Shown piece after piece: positions 23,600-34,698 of a stretch of 64,000 bases of DNA (within the stretch, counting starts at the first letter, position 1; each line of letters opens with the position of its first letter). A program made the translations under genes and the position numbers. Source of the DNA: Vesta saturnalis (Eukaryota; Arthropoda; Insecta; Coleoptera; Lampyridae); contig JARFJB010000524.1 of NCBI GenBank assembly GCA_036346205.1, positions 2,907,501 to 2,971,500 on the forward strand, written 5' to 3'. The notes beneath the pieces were generated by a model. The model saw only the letters and a program-made list of their open reading frames with translations, ran no database searches and was not told the DNA's origin.

Positions 23600-24390
23600 T
23601 ATGGCCGTAAACTCTTTTTTTGCGAGTGTCTAGTTGAAATTGGCCAAACCTTCACATCATTCCTAAATTCGTTTCTCCTTTCGTTAACAGCCAAGGATAC
23701 TCTTCTCAGCTCAGATCCATCGTAGACGACGGTTCTAGTCATCAATATAACCTGACGTTTCCGCACTCGTTTCACTGCCACAAGCACCCTCGTCAGTTTT
23801 CTCATCAACTAAATCCCCACAACCCTTCATTAGCAAAATATACCAGAAATAAAAATAAAAAGGAAAGAATGTGTGTTTGAACGCCCTGTATATATATACG
23901 TTTTTTTTTTGTTTCTTTTCCTATTTACTCAATTCTCGCTTTCACGCTAACGAAATTTGTTGTTTTTATGTGTCTTCATAGAGTTAAATTAAACTGATAT
24001 ATCGTTTGCTTTATATTGTATTTCGGATTAGAATTTGTCGTACTTAGTTTAAAGGGAATTTATATCAATTTTCTTGAGGTTTAAAATATATTTAAAAACG
24101 CCATTTGTTATTGAGAAATAAAATTTCAAGCTGTTTTTCGTATTATGTTTCAGTTAACTTTCATTTGACGAACGGAGCCAAGATTCTTCTGCAATACAGT
24201 TTACTGATTCACTTTCAATTATATATGACCATTATAGGAGTACGCAAGATTCGGCTGGATTACAAATGGACTCATTAAACTTATGCATATCTATTGTAGA
24301 GTAGATAAGCGTTGCTTACTTAGAAAAGTAACCCTTGCAGTTTTTTGTGTGAAGGTGAAGATATGATACAATTTTTCTTGATCATTTACG
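23600..24390. other. no recognisable gene
   Basis: Short open frames only. A minus-strand frame of 71 codons at 23593-23808 is Arg/Val-rich without a motif. Confidence 0.45.
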
Positions 24391-24394
24391 GGAA

Positions 24395-24930
24395 GGGGTA
24401 ATGACCTGCAGGGGTATCAAATTACATTTTTTATAAATGTAAAAATAGAATCAGTTCGAGGGAAACATGAAGAATGACAGGTTGTTATGTACGTATGTAT
24501 GCTAAAAAGTAGATCAAGGTCAAATGTTACTTAGGTTGACTAAATTCAGTGGAGGTGAAATAATAATAAATAAGTAAGACAAGGCGGGTATTTAACAAGT
24601 TTAAACATGTTGTGAGAGATACTCAAGTCAAGTACACATTTAGGTCAAAATTTAGAGCCAAAAGTAGAAATTGCAAGGCCATCATATTACAATTCAAGGT
24701 TAAAGAATAATGACCTGCAGGTGTGTCATATTACATTTCTTGGAACTATAAAAATAGAATCAGTTTATGGAAACAAGAAGAATTACAAGTTGTTGTTGTC
24801 TATGCTAAAAGTAGACCAAGGTCAAATGGTATATTACAATTCTTAGAAATCTAAAAATAGTGCTCAATCTGGAAGATTATTGACCGGCAGGGGTATCATA
24901 TTACATTTCTTAGAAACATAATGATGATTT
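24395..24930. repeat. family-B terminal repeat array, left
   Basis: Three imperfect copies of a unit containing GACCTGCAGGGGTATCA, ATTACATTTCTTAGAAA and AAAAATAGAATCAGTT, followed by CTATGCTAAAAGTAGACCAAGGTCAAATG. The same unit occurs in inverted orientation at 56290-57020. They look like the terminal inverted repeats of a Polinton-like element whose genes lie just inside each array. Confidence 0.65.
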
Positions 24931-24937
24931 ATCGGAA

Positions 24938-25633
24938 GTGTATAAACCTGCAGCTGATGAGTACTTAATCGAGTGTATTTATTATAAACTATCGAATGAT
25001 ACTCATCATGAAAAATACATGGAAATATGGTACAGGACACACCTCAACCTTGCAGTAGTGGGTTTGGGGTGTAGCAACTGTGATCAAAGCAATAATGTGG
25101 TGTTAGATATGAAGGAATGGAATGATCTTCTAAGATGGCATTCATATGTAGAATTGCAATTTTTCCGATCCCAAGGGAATAAAATTGATTGGTCCAATGT
25201 AAACGAAGATGAAGTTATAATCTATGACCAACATTATGAATCCCTATCTAGCAATCTTGATATTTATTACAATTGGGAATCAATTAAAGGATATGACAGA
25301 ATTTTGAAAACTGTGATGGTTGAAAACTACAACTGTTGTTCTTGCACATTCGATTCACATAGTATAGAAGAACTATTAAATTTAAAAGATATAATAAGCT
25401 ATATATTGGAATTTCTTGAATCTTACAATCTGGTGTGTTTTTATGAAAAGTTCATACAAGTTATTGACTACCGTTGTTTTCGTGAGAAAGAATTCCATGG
25501 TAGTGGTGATATTTATAAGGACATTGAGGATGTAATAAATGCAAAGAATAATATTAGTTCACATAACGCTGTATGCTTAATCGAAATTTTGTATATCGTC
25601 CCGCTTATCCAATGTATAGCATTTACTAAATAA
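24938..25633 (+). CDS. hypothetical protein of family-B Polinton arm
   Basis: An uninterrupted frame of 231 codons from the first GTG, or 240 codons from the preceding stop at 24911. No ATG occurs near the 5' end; the first in-frame ATG is at 25019. The open frame begins right after a TTACATTTCTTAG that could act as a 3' splice site. The protein is rich in Tyr, Asn and Cys (CSNCDQ near residue 45, NYNCCSC near residue 132) and has no recognisable catalytic motif. It lies between the terminal repeat array and a packaging ATPase relic, so it is probably a Polinton gene. Its clean frame contrasts with its broken neighbours. Confidence 0.55.
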   Translation: MYKPAADEYLIECIYYKLSNDTHHEKYMEIWYRTHLNLAVVGLGCSNCDQSNNVVLDMKEWNDLLRWHSYVELQFFRSQGNKIDWSNVNEDEVIIYDQHYESLSSNLDIYYNWESIKGYDRILKTVMVENYNCCSCTFDSHSIEELLNLKDIISYILEFLESYNLVCFYEKFIQVIDYRCFREKEFHGSGDIYKDIEDVINAKNNISSHNAVCLIEILYIVPLIQCIAFTK

Positions 25634-25694
25634 AGAAATAAAATAAAAATTAATTAAAAATAATTATTCGTTTAGTTTTATTTCAATCACTAAC

Positions 25695-26279
25695 TATGAA
25701 GTGGTTACTCAGAAACAAAAAAGTTCCAATTCAAAATCATGACCCTGATGAAATGTCAAGTACTCCAAAACATTTTGATTCACTTCCTAAAATAGTACAC
25801 GCGGTATTATATGCGACTCCCCCAATTGTGGTAAAACAACCACAATGATCAGTCTGCTTACTGAAAAAAATGGTTTGAAATTTAAACACGTGTACGTATA
25901 CTCTAAGTCATTGAATCAAAAACAAGTACAAACTCTTACAGTAAATCTTACTTTTAATGAAGGATATAGGTTAGTTTATGTTCAGTAATAATCACGATGT
26001 GATTATTACCTACCTAATTGTGCAAAATCAAACTCTATTTCTATTTTCGATGATATCGCTTGTGTTAAGCAAGATAACATAAGGGCATATTTTTCTATGG
26101 CTAGACATAACAATATTGACTGTTTCTATTTGGGTCAAACTTATAGTAAAATTCCAAAGCAGTTAATTCATCATAATGGGAATACAATTATATTATTTGA
26201 GCAAGCTGAATTAAACATAAAACATATGTATGAGGATCATATAGTTACTGACCCCATTCAGTTATTAACAGCTATCTGA
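25695..26279 (+). pseudogene. A32/FtsK-like DNA packaging ATPase, family B
   Basis: A Polinton packaging ATPase would pump DNA into capsids. The start region (MKWLLRNKKVP) is in one frame. After a one-base shift near 25808 comes the Walker A loop PNCGKTTTMISLL. A break at about 25990 is followed by Walker B SISIFDDIAC near 26040 and DCFYLGQTYSKIPKQLI, which closely matches the family-A ATPase at 37867-38445. The segment between Walker A and B is shorter than in family A, so part is missing. Clearly inactive. Confidence 0.75.
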
Positions 26280-26490
26280 TAGGGTAAACAGCTATCTGTT
26301 CAAGGTAAACTGGTACCTGTTCAGTAAACCCGTTTTGTTACAAACGTTTAATGAATATACAATACTTTAAACTGCTTTCAGTAGTTTAGTAGTTACTGAC
26401 CCCGTTTAGTTATTAACAGCTATCTGTTTAGTGCAAACAGCTATCTGTTCAGGGTAAACTGGTACCTGTTCAGTGTACCCGTTTTACTAA
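26243..26490 (+). repeat. duplicated ATPase tail with CTATCTGTTCAGGGTAAACTGG units
   Basis: About 100 bp beginning AGTTACTGACCCC is present twice (26243 and about 26390), including the last codons of the ATPase. Inside each, AACAGCTATCTGTTCA and GGTAAACTGGTACCTGTTCAGT repeat. Confidence 0.7.
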
Positions 26491-26499
26491 AATGGATAA

Positions 26500-26957
26500 T
26501 AAGGAGATGATATTAAAGAAAAAATAATTATTGAGGCTCTTAAAATAATACAGCAGAAGGACATCAGTCTTAAAACTGTTCGCATTGATAATGAAGGTAC
26601 TTATAAGCCCCTAATAGAACCTCTAACTGAAATAGTAAATAAAACACCTAAAAAAGGAGTCCATTGACGTTACCCCAAAAAACCTTTTCATATTTCCAAG
26701 AAATCATGCTACTGCCTCCAGTAGCCCGCTAGCTCAAATTCAAAATCCCGCCCCTTTGATAAATTTGGACGTTCACATACCCAGTATCAATTCAGGATAT
26801 TAACTACTCAATTTAAACTTATTGATGATAATCAATTTGGCATCGATAATAAGAGACTCAGCAACGGTGCTAATCCCATAGATCCTCAAGATGTCATCAC
26901 TAAACAATACTACGTATCAAGAAGGTTCAATTTGGATGGATCAAATCTGTTTTGACA
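26500..26957 (+). pseudogene. fibre-like protein relic with tail-fibre type repeat
   Basis: Two frame fragments are visible. One (about 26510-26660) encodes KTVRIDNEGTYKPLIEPL. Another (26780-26957) encodes GIDNKRLSNGANPIDPQDVI then TKQYYVSRR before a TGA. The latter matches the short repeat common in tail-fibre and fibre-like proteins of DNA viruses: a basic-Ile/Leu-Ser-Asn turn followed by Pro, Asp, Val/Ala and Tyr. It would serve attachment or virion structure. Position between the ATPase and integrase relics supports a Polinton origin. Confidence 0.45.
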
Positions 26958-27118
26958 CAGTTGGCGGACCGGGAAGCGGATGATGATACTATAAGTAAAG
27001 GATATCTTTGTTTTTGTCTATAATCAGTTCAGAAAGGTTTGAAAGAAAACTTTAACGCTTATCTAGCGTTGGACCAGAAACTATATCAACTTAAAGAAAT
27101 TATCAAAAAATTAGTACT

Positions 27119-27408
27119 ATGTTCAAATTACAACCCGTCAACAGATTACACAAACCTGCAAGAAAAAAATTTAAACGGAGGCGAGCAATAATTAAAGGTT
27201 TTTGATGACCTTTGGCACGTACATGTCGGAAGACATTAAAGGAAAACCTGTACTGGTAGGGTTTTATGAACACGAATTACAGAAAACTAGATATCCTGAT
27301 GTGTATCTAGTAGAAAAAGTGCTTTGCTCCAAGAATAATAAGTTATTCGTAAAGTGGTGGGGATTGCATCAAAGATCATGGATCAATAAAGTTGATATTG
27401 TTTTATAA
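27119..27408 (+). pseudogene. Polinton integrase with catalytic core deleted
   Basis: Begins with the conserved N-terminal run RLHKPARKKFKRRRAIIKGF at about 27137-27195, directly comparable to KELHKPVGRNFPRRCVVLKG of the family-A integrase. After a one-base shift it joins a C-terminal segment whose last 40 residues are a chromodomain (YPDVYLVEKVL, LFVKWWGL, SWINKVDIVL). The whole retroviral-type catalytic core with its D,D-35-E residues is missing, so this is an internal deletion product. Confidence 0.7.
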
Positions 27409-27446
27409 CTAGACATTAACCTTATAATTTGTTAAATAATAGATAT

Positions 27447-27862
27447 TTATGTATTAAGGGCATAATCAGAAGATTATGGCTCGAGGGCTCGAGGGAATGT
27501 TAAAAGCCCGACGCGAAGCGGAGGGCTTTTATATTCCTGAGAGCCATAATCTACAATTATGCCCGTGGTACGTACAATGTTTTATTTTATTTTGCACCAT
27601 GAAACTGGAACAAAATATTAAAAAGATTCAGTATTTCCGGCAAGTTTTAAATGCAAATGCAGTGAAATAAAGTCGACAGTAGGCTAATTTGTTGTTACTA
27701 AGATACTGTGATATTGCTATTATATATCATGTCATGTGTTTGCTGTCAATCATGCTGCTTAGCATGAATGACATTTCCGTGCTGTAAAGACCACATTTTC
27801 CCGCATTTGGAGGCGTATAAAGAACATTATGGTGGCAAAATAAAATAAAATTACTTATGTAG
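27447..27862. repeat. dispersed repeat family R1, copy with 107-bp hairpin
   Basis: Nearly identical to 6953-7310 except for a hairpin insert at 27458-27564 and the number of AAAGAACATTATGGTGGC units. It lies right after the integrase relic. Confidence 0.85.
27458..27564. repeat. near-perfect 107-bp hairpin
   Basis: The outer arms GGGCATAATC...GATTATGGCTC (27458-27482) and GAGCCATAATCTACAATTATGCCC (27541-27564) are inverted repeats. The inner stem pairs GGGAATGTTAAAAGCCC with GGGCTTTTATATTCC around CGACGCGAAGCGG. The other R1 copy keeps only the right arm, so hairpin loss or gain occurred between the copies. Confidence 0.85.
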
Positions 27863-28197
27863 CTATAGGAATAGTTTGTAACAAAGGATGTAGCTCTTAG
27901 ATGAGATAAATATTGCATAAAAATGTTTTCGACTTTTAGATTACGTTGCAATATTATTCACAAGAACTTCAGTTGATTATACCACTTCCGCTAGTTAGCA
28001 ATTTTGTTAACGTTAACATATTTACATGTATATAATATTAAAATTTTATTTCAACGTTCAGTTGTTACTTATTCACGCATATAGTAATAATTATTCCAAA
28101 AAAATGGCATCAGGAAGCAAACGCACCTAACTGAGATTGAGGAAAAACATACTGCAGCACCTATTAGTGCAGCCAGGAAGCAACGGAATACTTTCGA

Positions 28198-28499
28198 CAC
28201 CAGTAATGGATGAAATACTCATCATATCAATCAGGGACAGTGATGTTGAGAATAATCTATCCCGATATTTTAAAAAGTATGTATACATTACTTAATTCAT
28301 AGTTCTTATTGATGGATTTGTTCATTGATAAATTCAACATTAATCATTACATTATAATTTTTTTAGCATTACACCTGCAGCGACTGTGGTAGCGAACCCA
28401 CGACTGCAATATAGGGGGACGAAATTGGCGCTAATTGCACCACCACCTGAGGAGACTGAAACCTTCACTCAAAATCAGTCGCATGATCCCACTACCTAA
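28198..28499 (+). CDS. small spliced gene, family-B region
   Basis: Exon 1 ends at 28276 with donor GTATGT; a 90-bp intron ends TTTTTTTAG at 28366; exon 2 (28367-28499) ends with TAA. Splicing gives a protein with SDVENNLSRYF then a Pro/Ala/Glu-rich tail (ALIAPPPEETETFTQ). The open frame extends upstream of the ATG at about 28208. No known domain. Downstream (28500-28677) a second fragment, KCVGWLRQVLDRYVPSEVLE, followed by a one-base shift and RRSIINAENVLQTL, looks like another small helical protein relic. Confidence 0.4.
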
Positions 28500-28677
28500 A
28501 TTTAAAAGAAAATGTGTGGGGTGGTTGCGTCAAGTTTTAGATCGCTACGTTCCGAGTGAAGTGTTGGAAATGTCCCGTATGGAGCGAGAACCTCAAACAA
28601 TATAGATAAAATAAGACGCAGTATAATTAATGCGGAAAACGTATTGCAGACATTGGACAATTTAGATGTATAGGGTG
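28500..28677 (+). pseudogene. small helical protein relic
   Basis: Two overlapping frames joined by a one-base shift near 28605, with a stop TAG at 28671. Basic and hydrophobic residues are spaced as in an amphipathic helix. AATAAA polyadenylation-like signals lie near 28820. Unknown function. Confidence 0.3.
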
Positions 28678-29178
28678 ATTTTTTAGTTTTTTTAGTACAT
28701 GTGTAGAGTAGTTCAGTAAATTTTGTGTTTTTTAGATGTGTGAACATTTTTAAATTAGTATAATTTAGTAGAGTTGAATAATTTGTTTAATATTGTATTT
28801 CTTGTAGAATTATTGTAATAAATAAATGTAAAATTTTTTATATTTTATTATTTATCGTAAAAGCATGAAGGGTGAAATAGAAATTTATTGAAAAGTAAGT
28901 GGAAGAATGTGTCATAAATAAAAAGCATTAAACAAGTGATTTGCAAATTTAATGAAAGACACTGTTTTATATTTATATATGTATGTAATAATAATGAGTA
29001 AAGCTTTGTAATGAATTTAATGTAAATTTAATGAAAGACCCTTAAAAAACTAAAATTCAACATGTTTTATATTTATATATGTAATAATAATAATGAGGAA
29101 AGTTTTGTAATGAAAACGCCTGGTGCTAAAGTGCACTGTATGTTTAAGTTTTTGAAATAACGAATAAATATGAAAAGA

Positions 29179-29209
29179 CATCCACACAAAGTGATGATAA
29201 GTTTCATCA
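29179..29209 (+). other. 31-bp motif with TGATGA-TAAGTT-TCATCA stem-loop, copy 1
   Basis: Identical over 31 bp to 54393-54423 while the flanks are unrelated. The core TGATGA/TCATCA is a 6-bp inverted repeat. See findings. Confidence 0.7.
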
Positions 29210-32200
29210 TCCCTAGCAAGCATTCAAAGATTTATGTCGCTTTGCTGGTTGCAAAGGGTACAACTTTTTATCATTTACGCAATACAATTAAATGTATTGA
29301 GAGATTATTTAATTATTTCAAGTTGTTTTAAACGTTTTTAAATCAAAAGGTGAGGGAAATAAAAAAACACACGTAATACTATACTTTACTTAGTTATTCT
29401 TGTTTCGAAATTCTAGCTTTTGGCGATTCCTAATTTGTCTAGTGTTATATTCTTGGACGGTTCGCCACGTGTCAACCTCGATTAGTCACTTCTCGGTTGT
29501 GACTTCCTGATTATGACGTTTAGGTATCTTTAGGGGGGGGGGGGGTTATATTGTGTTCGTAAGAGTGCATCATCCTTTTCTTTGCTACATCATCTAGATT
29601 TCGACCTATACGGAACGTGCGTGTTAGTTAGGGGTACGTTTAGTCTTGGACAACGACTGTAGAACAACATGAAACTTGAATCTCGTGAAGGGTAGAGTGG
29701 ACTCTCTTGTTCTCCACGACGGAGCATCCCCAGCTAATTTGCCATGGACATAGTCGTACCTTGGATTTACCGAATCTGACTCATACCGAACGTGTGTGTG
29801 GTAGTTTTGTATTGATGTACCTAGGGGGCTTGGTTTGAGGCCATCGGGGAAGGGTAATGGAATCGCTCTCTCTCTCTCGGCCTCAATTCTCGCGATTTTT
29901 ATGGGTTGTCTGGAAGAAGTCTAACTCTCGAGTGGAGTGGCATTTTGCCGTGATTTTTTATCGTTGCACCTTAAAACTGTCCCGGGTTTCCCGCCCTCTA
30001 ACCCTTCAGGTCATGGTTGGTTTCTGTTCTCTTTTACTTTAGCTTCAATTTTTATTACCGGTTTTTTCATTTTGCTCCTCTGATGGTGATATGCTTCACA
30101 CACCCCACCAGCTTAAAGTTTTCTTTGCTTTATTTAAGGTTTCGGGTCCTTTATTCCCGACTAGTGGCGTGTGCGGGTGGTAGCGCGTCATTAGCTTTTA
30201 TGGTGTTACGAGGGGTCTTTCCCGATCAACACTATCGCATTTTCCGTACTTCTTCGTACATTTAGAATAGGATTTTGTTCTATTTAATCTTTCCTTTAGC
30301 ATTCTAGGTATTACTGTTTACATTTTGCTTGAATTTTAATTAGCTTAAAATTTTTTATTTCCTCAGATTTTAATAAGCTTATCTATTAGCTTAGTGTTTG
30401 GAATCTCCGCTTTGGTGATCTCCGAGTCCAAATTTTAGGGAGGGGGTGCGTAAGGAATCTTTTACGTTCTTCGTTCATTTAGTTGTAAAATATAAGAAAA
30501 AAGGGTTTTTGATAATTAATGATATATGAGTTGTGGTAGGCAACTTGTTTGCATATTGGTGTAACTTAAGTTGCATATTTTCTTAAAGGTTTATACTTCA
30601 ATACCGTGGAATTATTTTCTGCACATATTTCGCGGACATCGCTACATCACCTGATACCGTGAGCGTACTTTTTAGCATTGCTGATATACGTTTTTTGCAA
30701 GCAAGGAGCCATTTTTGGTTTCCACTTAAATTTTGTGTAGTGCCATTGATTTAATGGTAAGACACCTTTAACTCGTATTATATTAAAATCTGAAACATTT
30801 GCTCTTTGCAGGCACTTTTAATTATACTTTTAATTATACTTTTACTTGCCCTTTTAATTACATTTTAATTACACGTTTAATTCTACTTATACTTTGCTAT
30901 GTTTGGGTGCTTTTATTTTATGATTGCATTTTGCATTTAATTCACACCTGAACTTTCAAGAGAATGCAATAAATTCTGGATTATCTAAATTGCAATGAAT
31001 ATAAATTTGTATTAAGTAATTTCAACTTTGGTATACTTTACAACGTAAAACATTGAAAATACGACATATTGCGCAACATTGGTACGAAGATTACATCATC
31101 TTTGGTTTACATTTCCGCATTCCTTATGAACAGAGGTTCTCAAGAAGTTGTACAAAAATGTTGTAACAAGCATTTATACCCCAATGATTTATTAGGATAA
31201 GGCTATTAACACTAGTTTTTAAGATTTATTTTATATAATCCAAAATTTAAGTGCTTAATAAACATAATTTGTATGTCTTTTATTTTGACATCTTGATGAA
31301 TGCTTTATTGTATACTCGGTTTAGTGATTCCGAACATAATACAAAAAAAATAACTTGGCGTCCGAGATAATTTTTATTATTGTTACCTAGAAGTTACTAT
31401 ATTGACGTTAGGTGAAAATATATAAGCAGAAATTGGTTGGTAATTAAGCAAATCCAAAAGCACGAACCTGGCGTCAAATGCAGGTACGTTTTAGGTCATT
31501 GAGAGAGTTTGAAATAGATCATCAGCACTCAAGTGTGTTAGATAGCCCTTAGAACGCAACTCGGCGTATACACGTATACATGAACGTACACACGGACGCA
31601 CACACGAATGCACACACAGACGCATACAAGCACGGACACACACACGCACATACCAACACACTGTGGCGGTTCCAGGTTGGATACTATTTTGTAGTAGCTC
31701 TAACGTTGGGGTGACATTTTGTGATGGTTCCAAACATATAACGGGTTGAGCGCTATTTGCAACAGGTGTAAACATGGACCTAATTCTTCGGTTTGCCTAC
31801 ACTCGTCACAAAAAAAAGAAATGTAGGGTCTTTGTTTTATTTTAATAATTTCAAAATTCTTTAAAACAATTTATATTGCTTTGTGAGACTTAAAATTATT
31901 ACTTTTTAATTTAATCTGAGTGGTTTTAATTTGAAAATATATCATTCATTAACTAAAATTTATTTTACTTGATATTATGTTTTTGTTTGAGTAATTTGCT
32001 CAGCAAACTTCTTTTTCATCGGGATGCTCCGGCTAACTTGTTTAGTGAAAGAAATGATTATTGTTATCATTTACCAAAATTATATTCAATTGGATTTACT
32101 TAATGTACATGTAATTTGTAACTGTACTGAATTTGCTTCCTTCAGTATTCATATATTCAGTATTTGTATAAGCCTTTAATGTTGGTAATAGTTAATAATA

Positions 32201-32990
32201 AAATTTAATCAAACTTTATAGTAACTAAAATTCGAAAGAAAATGCATCAATGCTTTGTTCACAATACATATAAAAACAATCCTATTACTGTCTTGTAATT
32301 CTTACTAGTAACCTGCATCAATAACTTTTTATCAGCAGTGAAAGGAATATTTCCAGTTCAGTGTCGATATTCAAACACAAATTTAAAGAAAAGTAAAGCA
32401 CGAAGACGTTGTTTTTATTACATAATTAAAAATCGTACCTGTCATTTCCTGAGGCCAGAAATGAGATGATATCGTTGTTCTTCCGTCAGCCCTGAAGCAG
32501 CGTTCCTTTGTTCTCCCAATACCTTCATTAGATCTTTGTTACGGATTAATACAATTCCAATTTTCGCCTATCGAATCGATTAATATTTTCTGGATCTATT
32601 ATTCGATTTTACTTCTCACTATAAGTTCAGTTATCACTACAAACGGACAGCAAACTACAAACAGTAATGCTTCTACTTTAACCATCAATACCTTCTAGTT
32701 ATTGTTCTTTCTTTATATATTGATTTACTACACTGGAGCGGATGACGATTTCTTCTACGTACAAACACGTTTATTCAAATTATCACGTCACCTTTCTTGT
32801 TATCACCAATTTGACAACATTCACACTATTATCGCTTTAATCTTATAACAATTTAATAAGGAAAGTATTATTTACATATATTTCCTTATCACAATACTAA
32901 CTAATTTAGAGGGCAACGTGATTACTACTTTGTGACTTATGCTATAGCGACCACAACAACCTAACTACTCTACTATCTATTAACAACGCA
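29210..32990. other. no recognisable gene
   Basis: AT-rich intergenic sequence with a 13-G run near 29534 and a diverged CACACA tract near 31560-31660. Open frames at 29857-30265 and 31491-31775 show no motif. Confidence 0.45.
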
Positions 32991-33530
32991 AGTAGGTAAG
33001 TTTGGAGACTTTTGAAAGACGCCACAATTCCAAGGTCCCACATTTCCAAGGTTACTACTTTATCAAGGCTACCACCTGACCAAGGTCGCACAATTTCAGT
33101 ATCTGATCTACTTTCACAAAGCCCCACACGCCCAAGGTTAAACAGTAGCGGCCTACTTTACCAAGGTCACACACCAGGAAGGCCGCTTGTATGCCCTACT
33201 TCCTCGAGTTCCCACAAGCTTACACAATACCAAGGCCAGTCATCTCATACATTAGCAAGGTCATTTGTGATGACCACGCACTGAACGCTACCTGTGTATC
33301 CTATATATTCACTTTACTTTGCGCTTAGCTGATACACACTCTAAAAACCAAAAAAAGAAAACGATGTATTAATAGATTTATTTCCTGTATAAACAAAGAC
33401 ATGTACAATTGTATTGTTCAAAAATATGATTCTCTTTAGGAATAAAACATTTTGATTTAGTACAAGTGCAAAAGGTTCTTTCCACTTCCGTTTCATTACA
33501 TCTGCGTGGACCTGGTGCAAGTAACTGAGC
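32991..33530 (+). repeat. left terminal inverted repeat of Polinton A
   Basis: 540 bp matching 49336-49875 in reverse orientation; translations of the outer 270 bp differ at about 10 of 90 positions. The outer half is dense in CAAGGT/CAAGGC words at roughly 20-bp spacing, including CCAAGGTCG, CCAAGGTCA and CCAAGGCCA. Confidence 0.92.
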
Positions 33531-33960
33531 GCTGTTGTTGTAGTAGGTGGTAGTAATTCTTATTTTTCAAATTTTACCTAATTAGGCATCTGTTTACATA
33601 TTCGTCGCCCACTAAGATTAAGTAGTGATAATGGTTGGTATTCCAATCGCCTTGAAGAGGGGTAGCTGGCATACCAAATATCGCGGAAACTGTACAATAG
33701 TATACGTGTTATCCCTCCTTTTTAAATCAAAAAGGAGGCGTAGGTAACTTTGTGTAAGAAGGAGGTGGCCTCGGTTTTGTATTGAAGAGGAAGGAGAGCT
33801 AACCTTGACCAAATTATTGACAGAAATTCTTGAAGCAGTGGACCCTCCAGTATTGACAGGTAGCCTTGGAACAGTGGAGCTATCAAGGTCGTTGTAGTAA
33901 TACGTGTTAATAATGTCGGGGTCACGTCACTGACCCTGTAGGAACAAAAGAGAGGGGAAG
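33531..33960 (+). other. repeat-rich leader of Polinton A
   Basis: No convincing gene. TTGAAGAGG/TTGAAGCAG phrases and further CAAGG words recur on the plus strand; two short minus-strand frames (64 and 67 codons) look incidental. Confidence 0.4.
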
Positions 33961-33966
33961 GTGGGA

Positions 33967-33974
33967 TATAAATA
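33967..33974 (+). promoter_or_regulatory. TATA box TATAAATA
   Basis: TATAAATA 36 bp upstream of the ATG at 34010, the first gene of the left accessory group. Spacing is plausible for a short 5' leader. Confidence 0.5.
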
Positions 33975-34009
33975 CAGAGGGAGTGAATGTGAAGCCAGTA
34001 TCGTACATA

Positions 34010-34654
34010 ATGGAGAACATCTTACGTCAAGCTGTAGAAAAGGCGAAGATTGCCAGTATTATAAGTTCAAGTGAGTGTCCTGATATTTTAATTAATAATA
34101 TGCATTATTTCATAGACAAAAGTAAGTCGAAGTATGTTAGTGTCTGTCTATCACCTCGACTCAATTTTGAAGCAGTCGTGAAACTTGGTGGATCTAAGAG
34201 TAGAGGAGTGACGTTTGATAAGAAGGAATGACATTTACTTATTGAGAATCAGGGAATAATTACAAATTATTTCTACACACCTGAAGTACCATGGCTACCT
34301 ACAAAGATGGTCTCGAAAACCGTATCGTATGAAACTATTAACAAGAAGAAAGTTATTCGCATCTCTGATTGTGAAGAATCAGTAATCTATTTATGATGGG
34401 AGTCTATAGAACAGTTATGGAGACTTCTTAAGATAATAAGTTATCGATTGGATATAATACCTACTATGAACTTCTCATTATTTTATAATAAAATAAGAAT
34501 TGCAGCAGCGGAAATGTCTGAGCTTGACATAGACAGGTTAATAGCACCATTGCATGATATATTCGATCTCAATATAGTATGTTTTACGGAAATTCTTGAA
34601 TTTGCCAAGGAAAAACTGAATATTGATGTAGAAGTTGCCAAAGCTGAAAAGTAA
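34010..34654 (+). pseudogene. Polinton accessory protein of unknown function, two in-frame TGA
   Basis: One continuous frame of about 214 codons from ATG 34010 to TAA 34654, interrupted only by TGA at 34229 and at about 34394. The sequence around both stops (for example VTFDKKE-stop-HLLIENQGI) suggests Trp TGG to TGA changes. It has a central region GVTFDKKE, LLIENQGIITNYFY and VIRISDCEES. I believe it belongs to a conserved but uncharacterised protein family found in arthropod Polintons, though this is from memory of the pattern and not a search. Predicted mixed alpha/beta, with no catalytic motif. Confidence 0.55.
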
Positions 34655-34698
34655 AAAGTGGGGGTAACGAGCATATAGAGAACAGGGATATATAATAC

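Noticed and set aside
29857..30265. Two adjacent plus-strand frames (61 and 82 codons)
   Set aside because: No motif, no frame continuity, and composition rich in Phe/Leu/Ser as expected of T-rich non-coding DNA.
31491..31775. 94-codon minus-strand frame
   Set aside because: The middle is a diverged GTGTGC microsatellite; no domain is recognisable.
33012..33284. 90-codon frame in the left Polinton terminus, mirrored at 49582-49854
   Set aside because: It is the inverted repeat itself. The frame is open in both arms, but composition follows CAAGGT-word spacing and there is no start context; treated as repeat, not gene.
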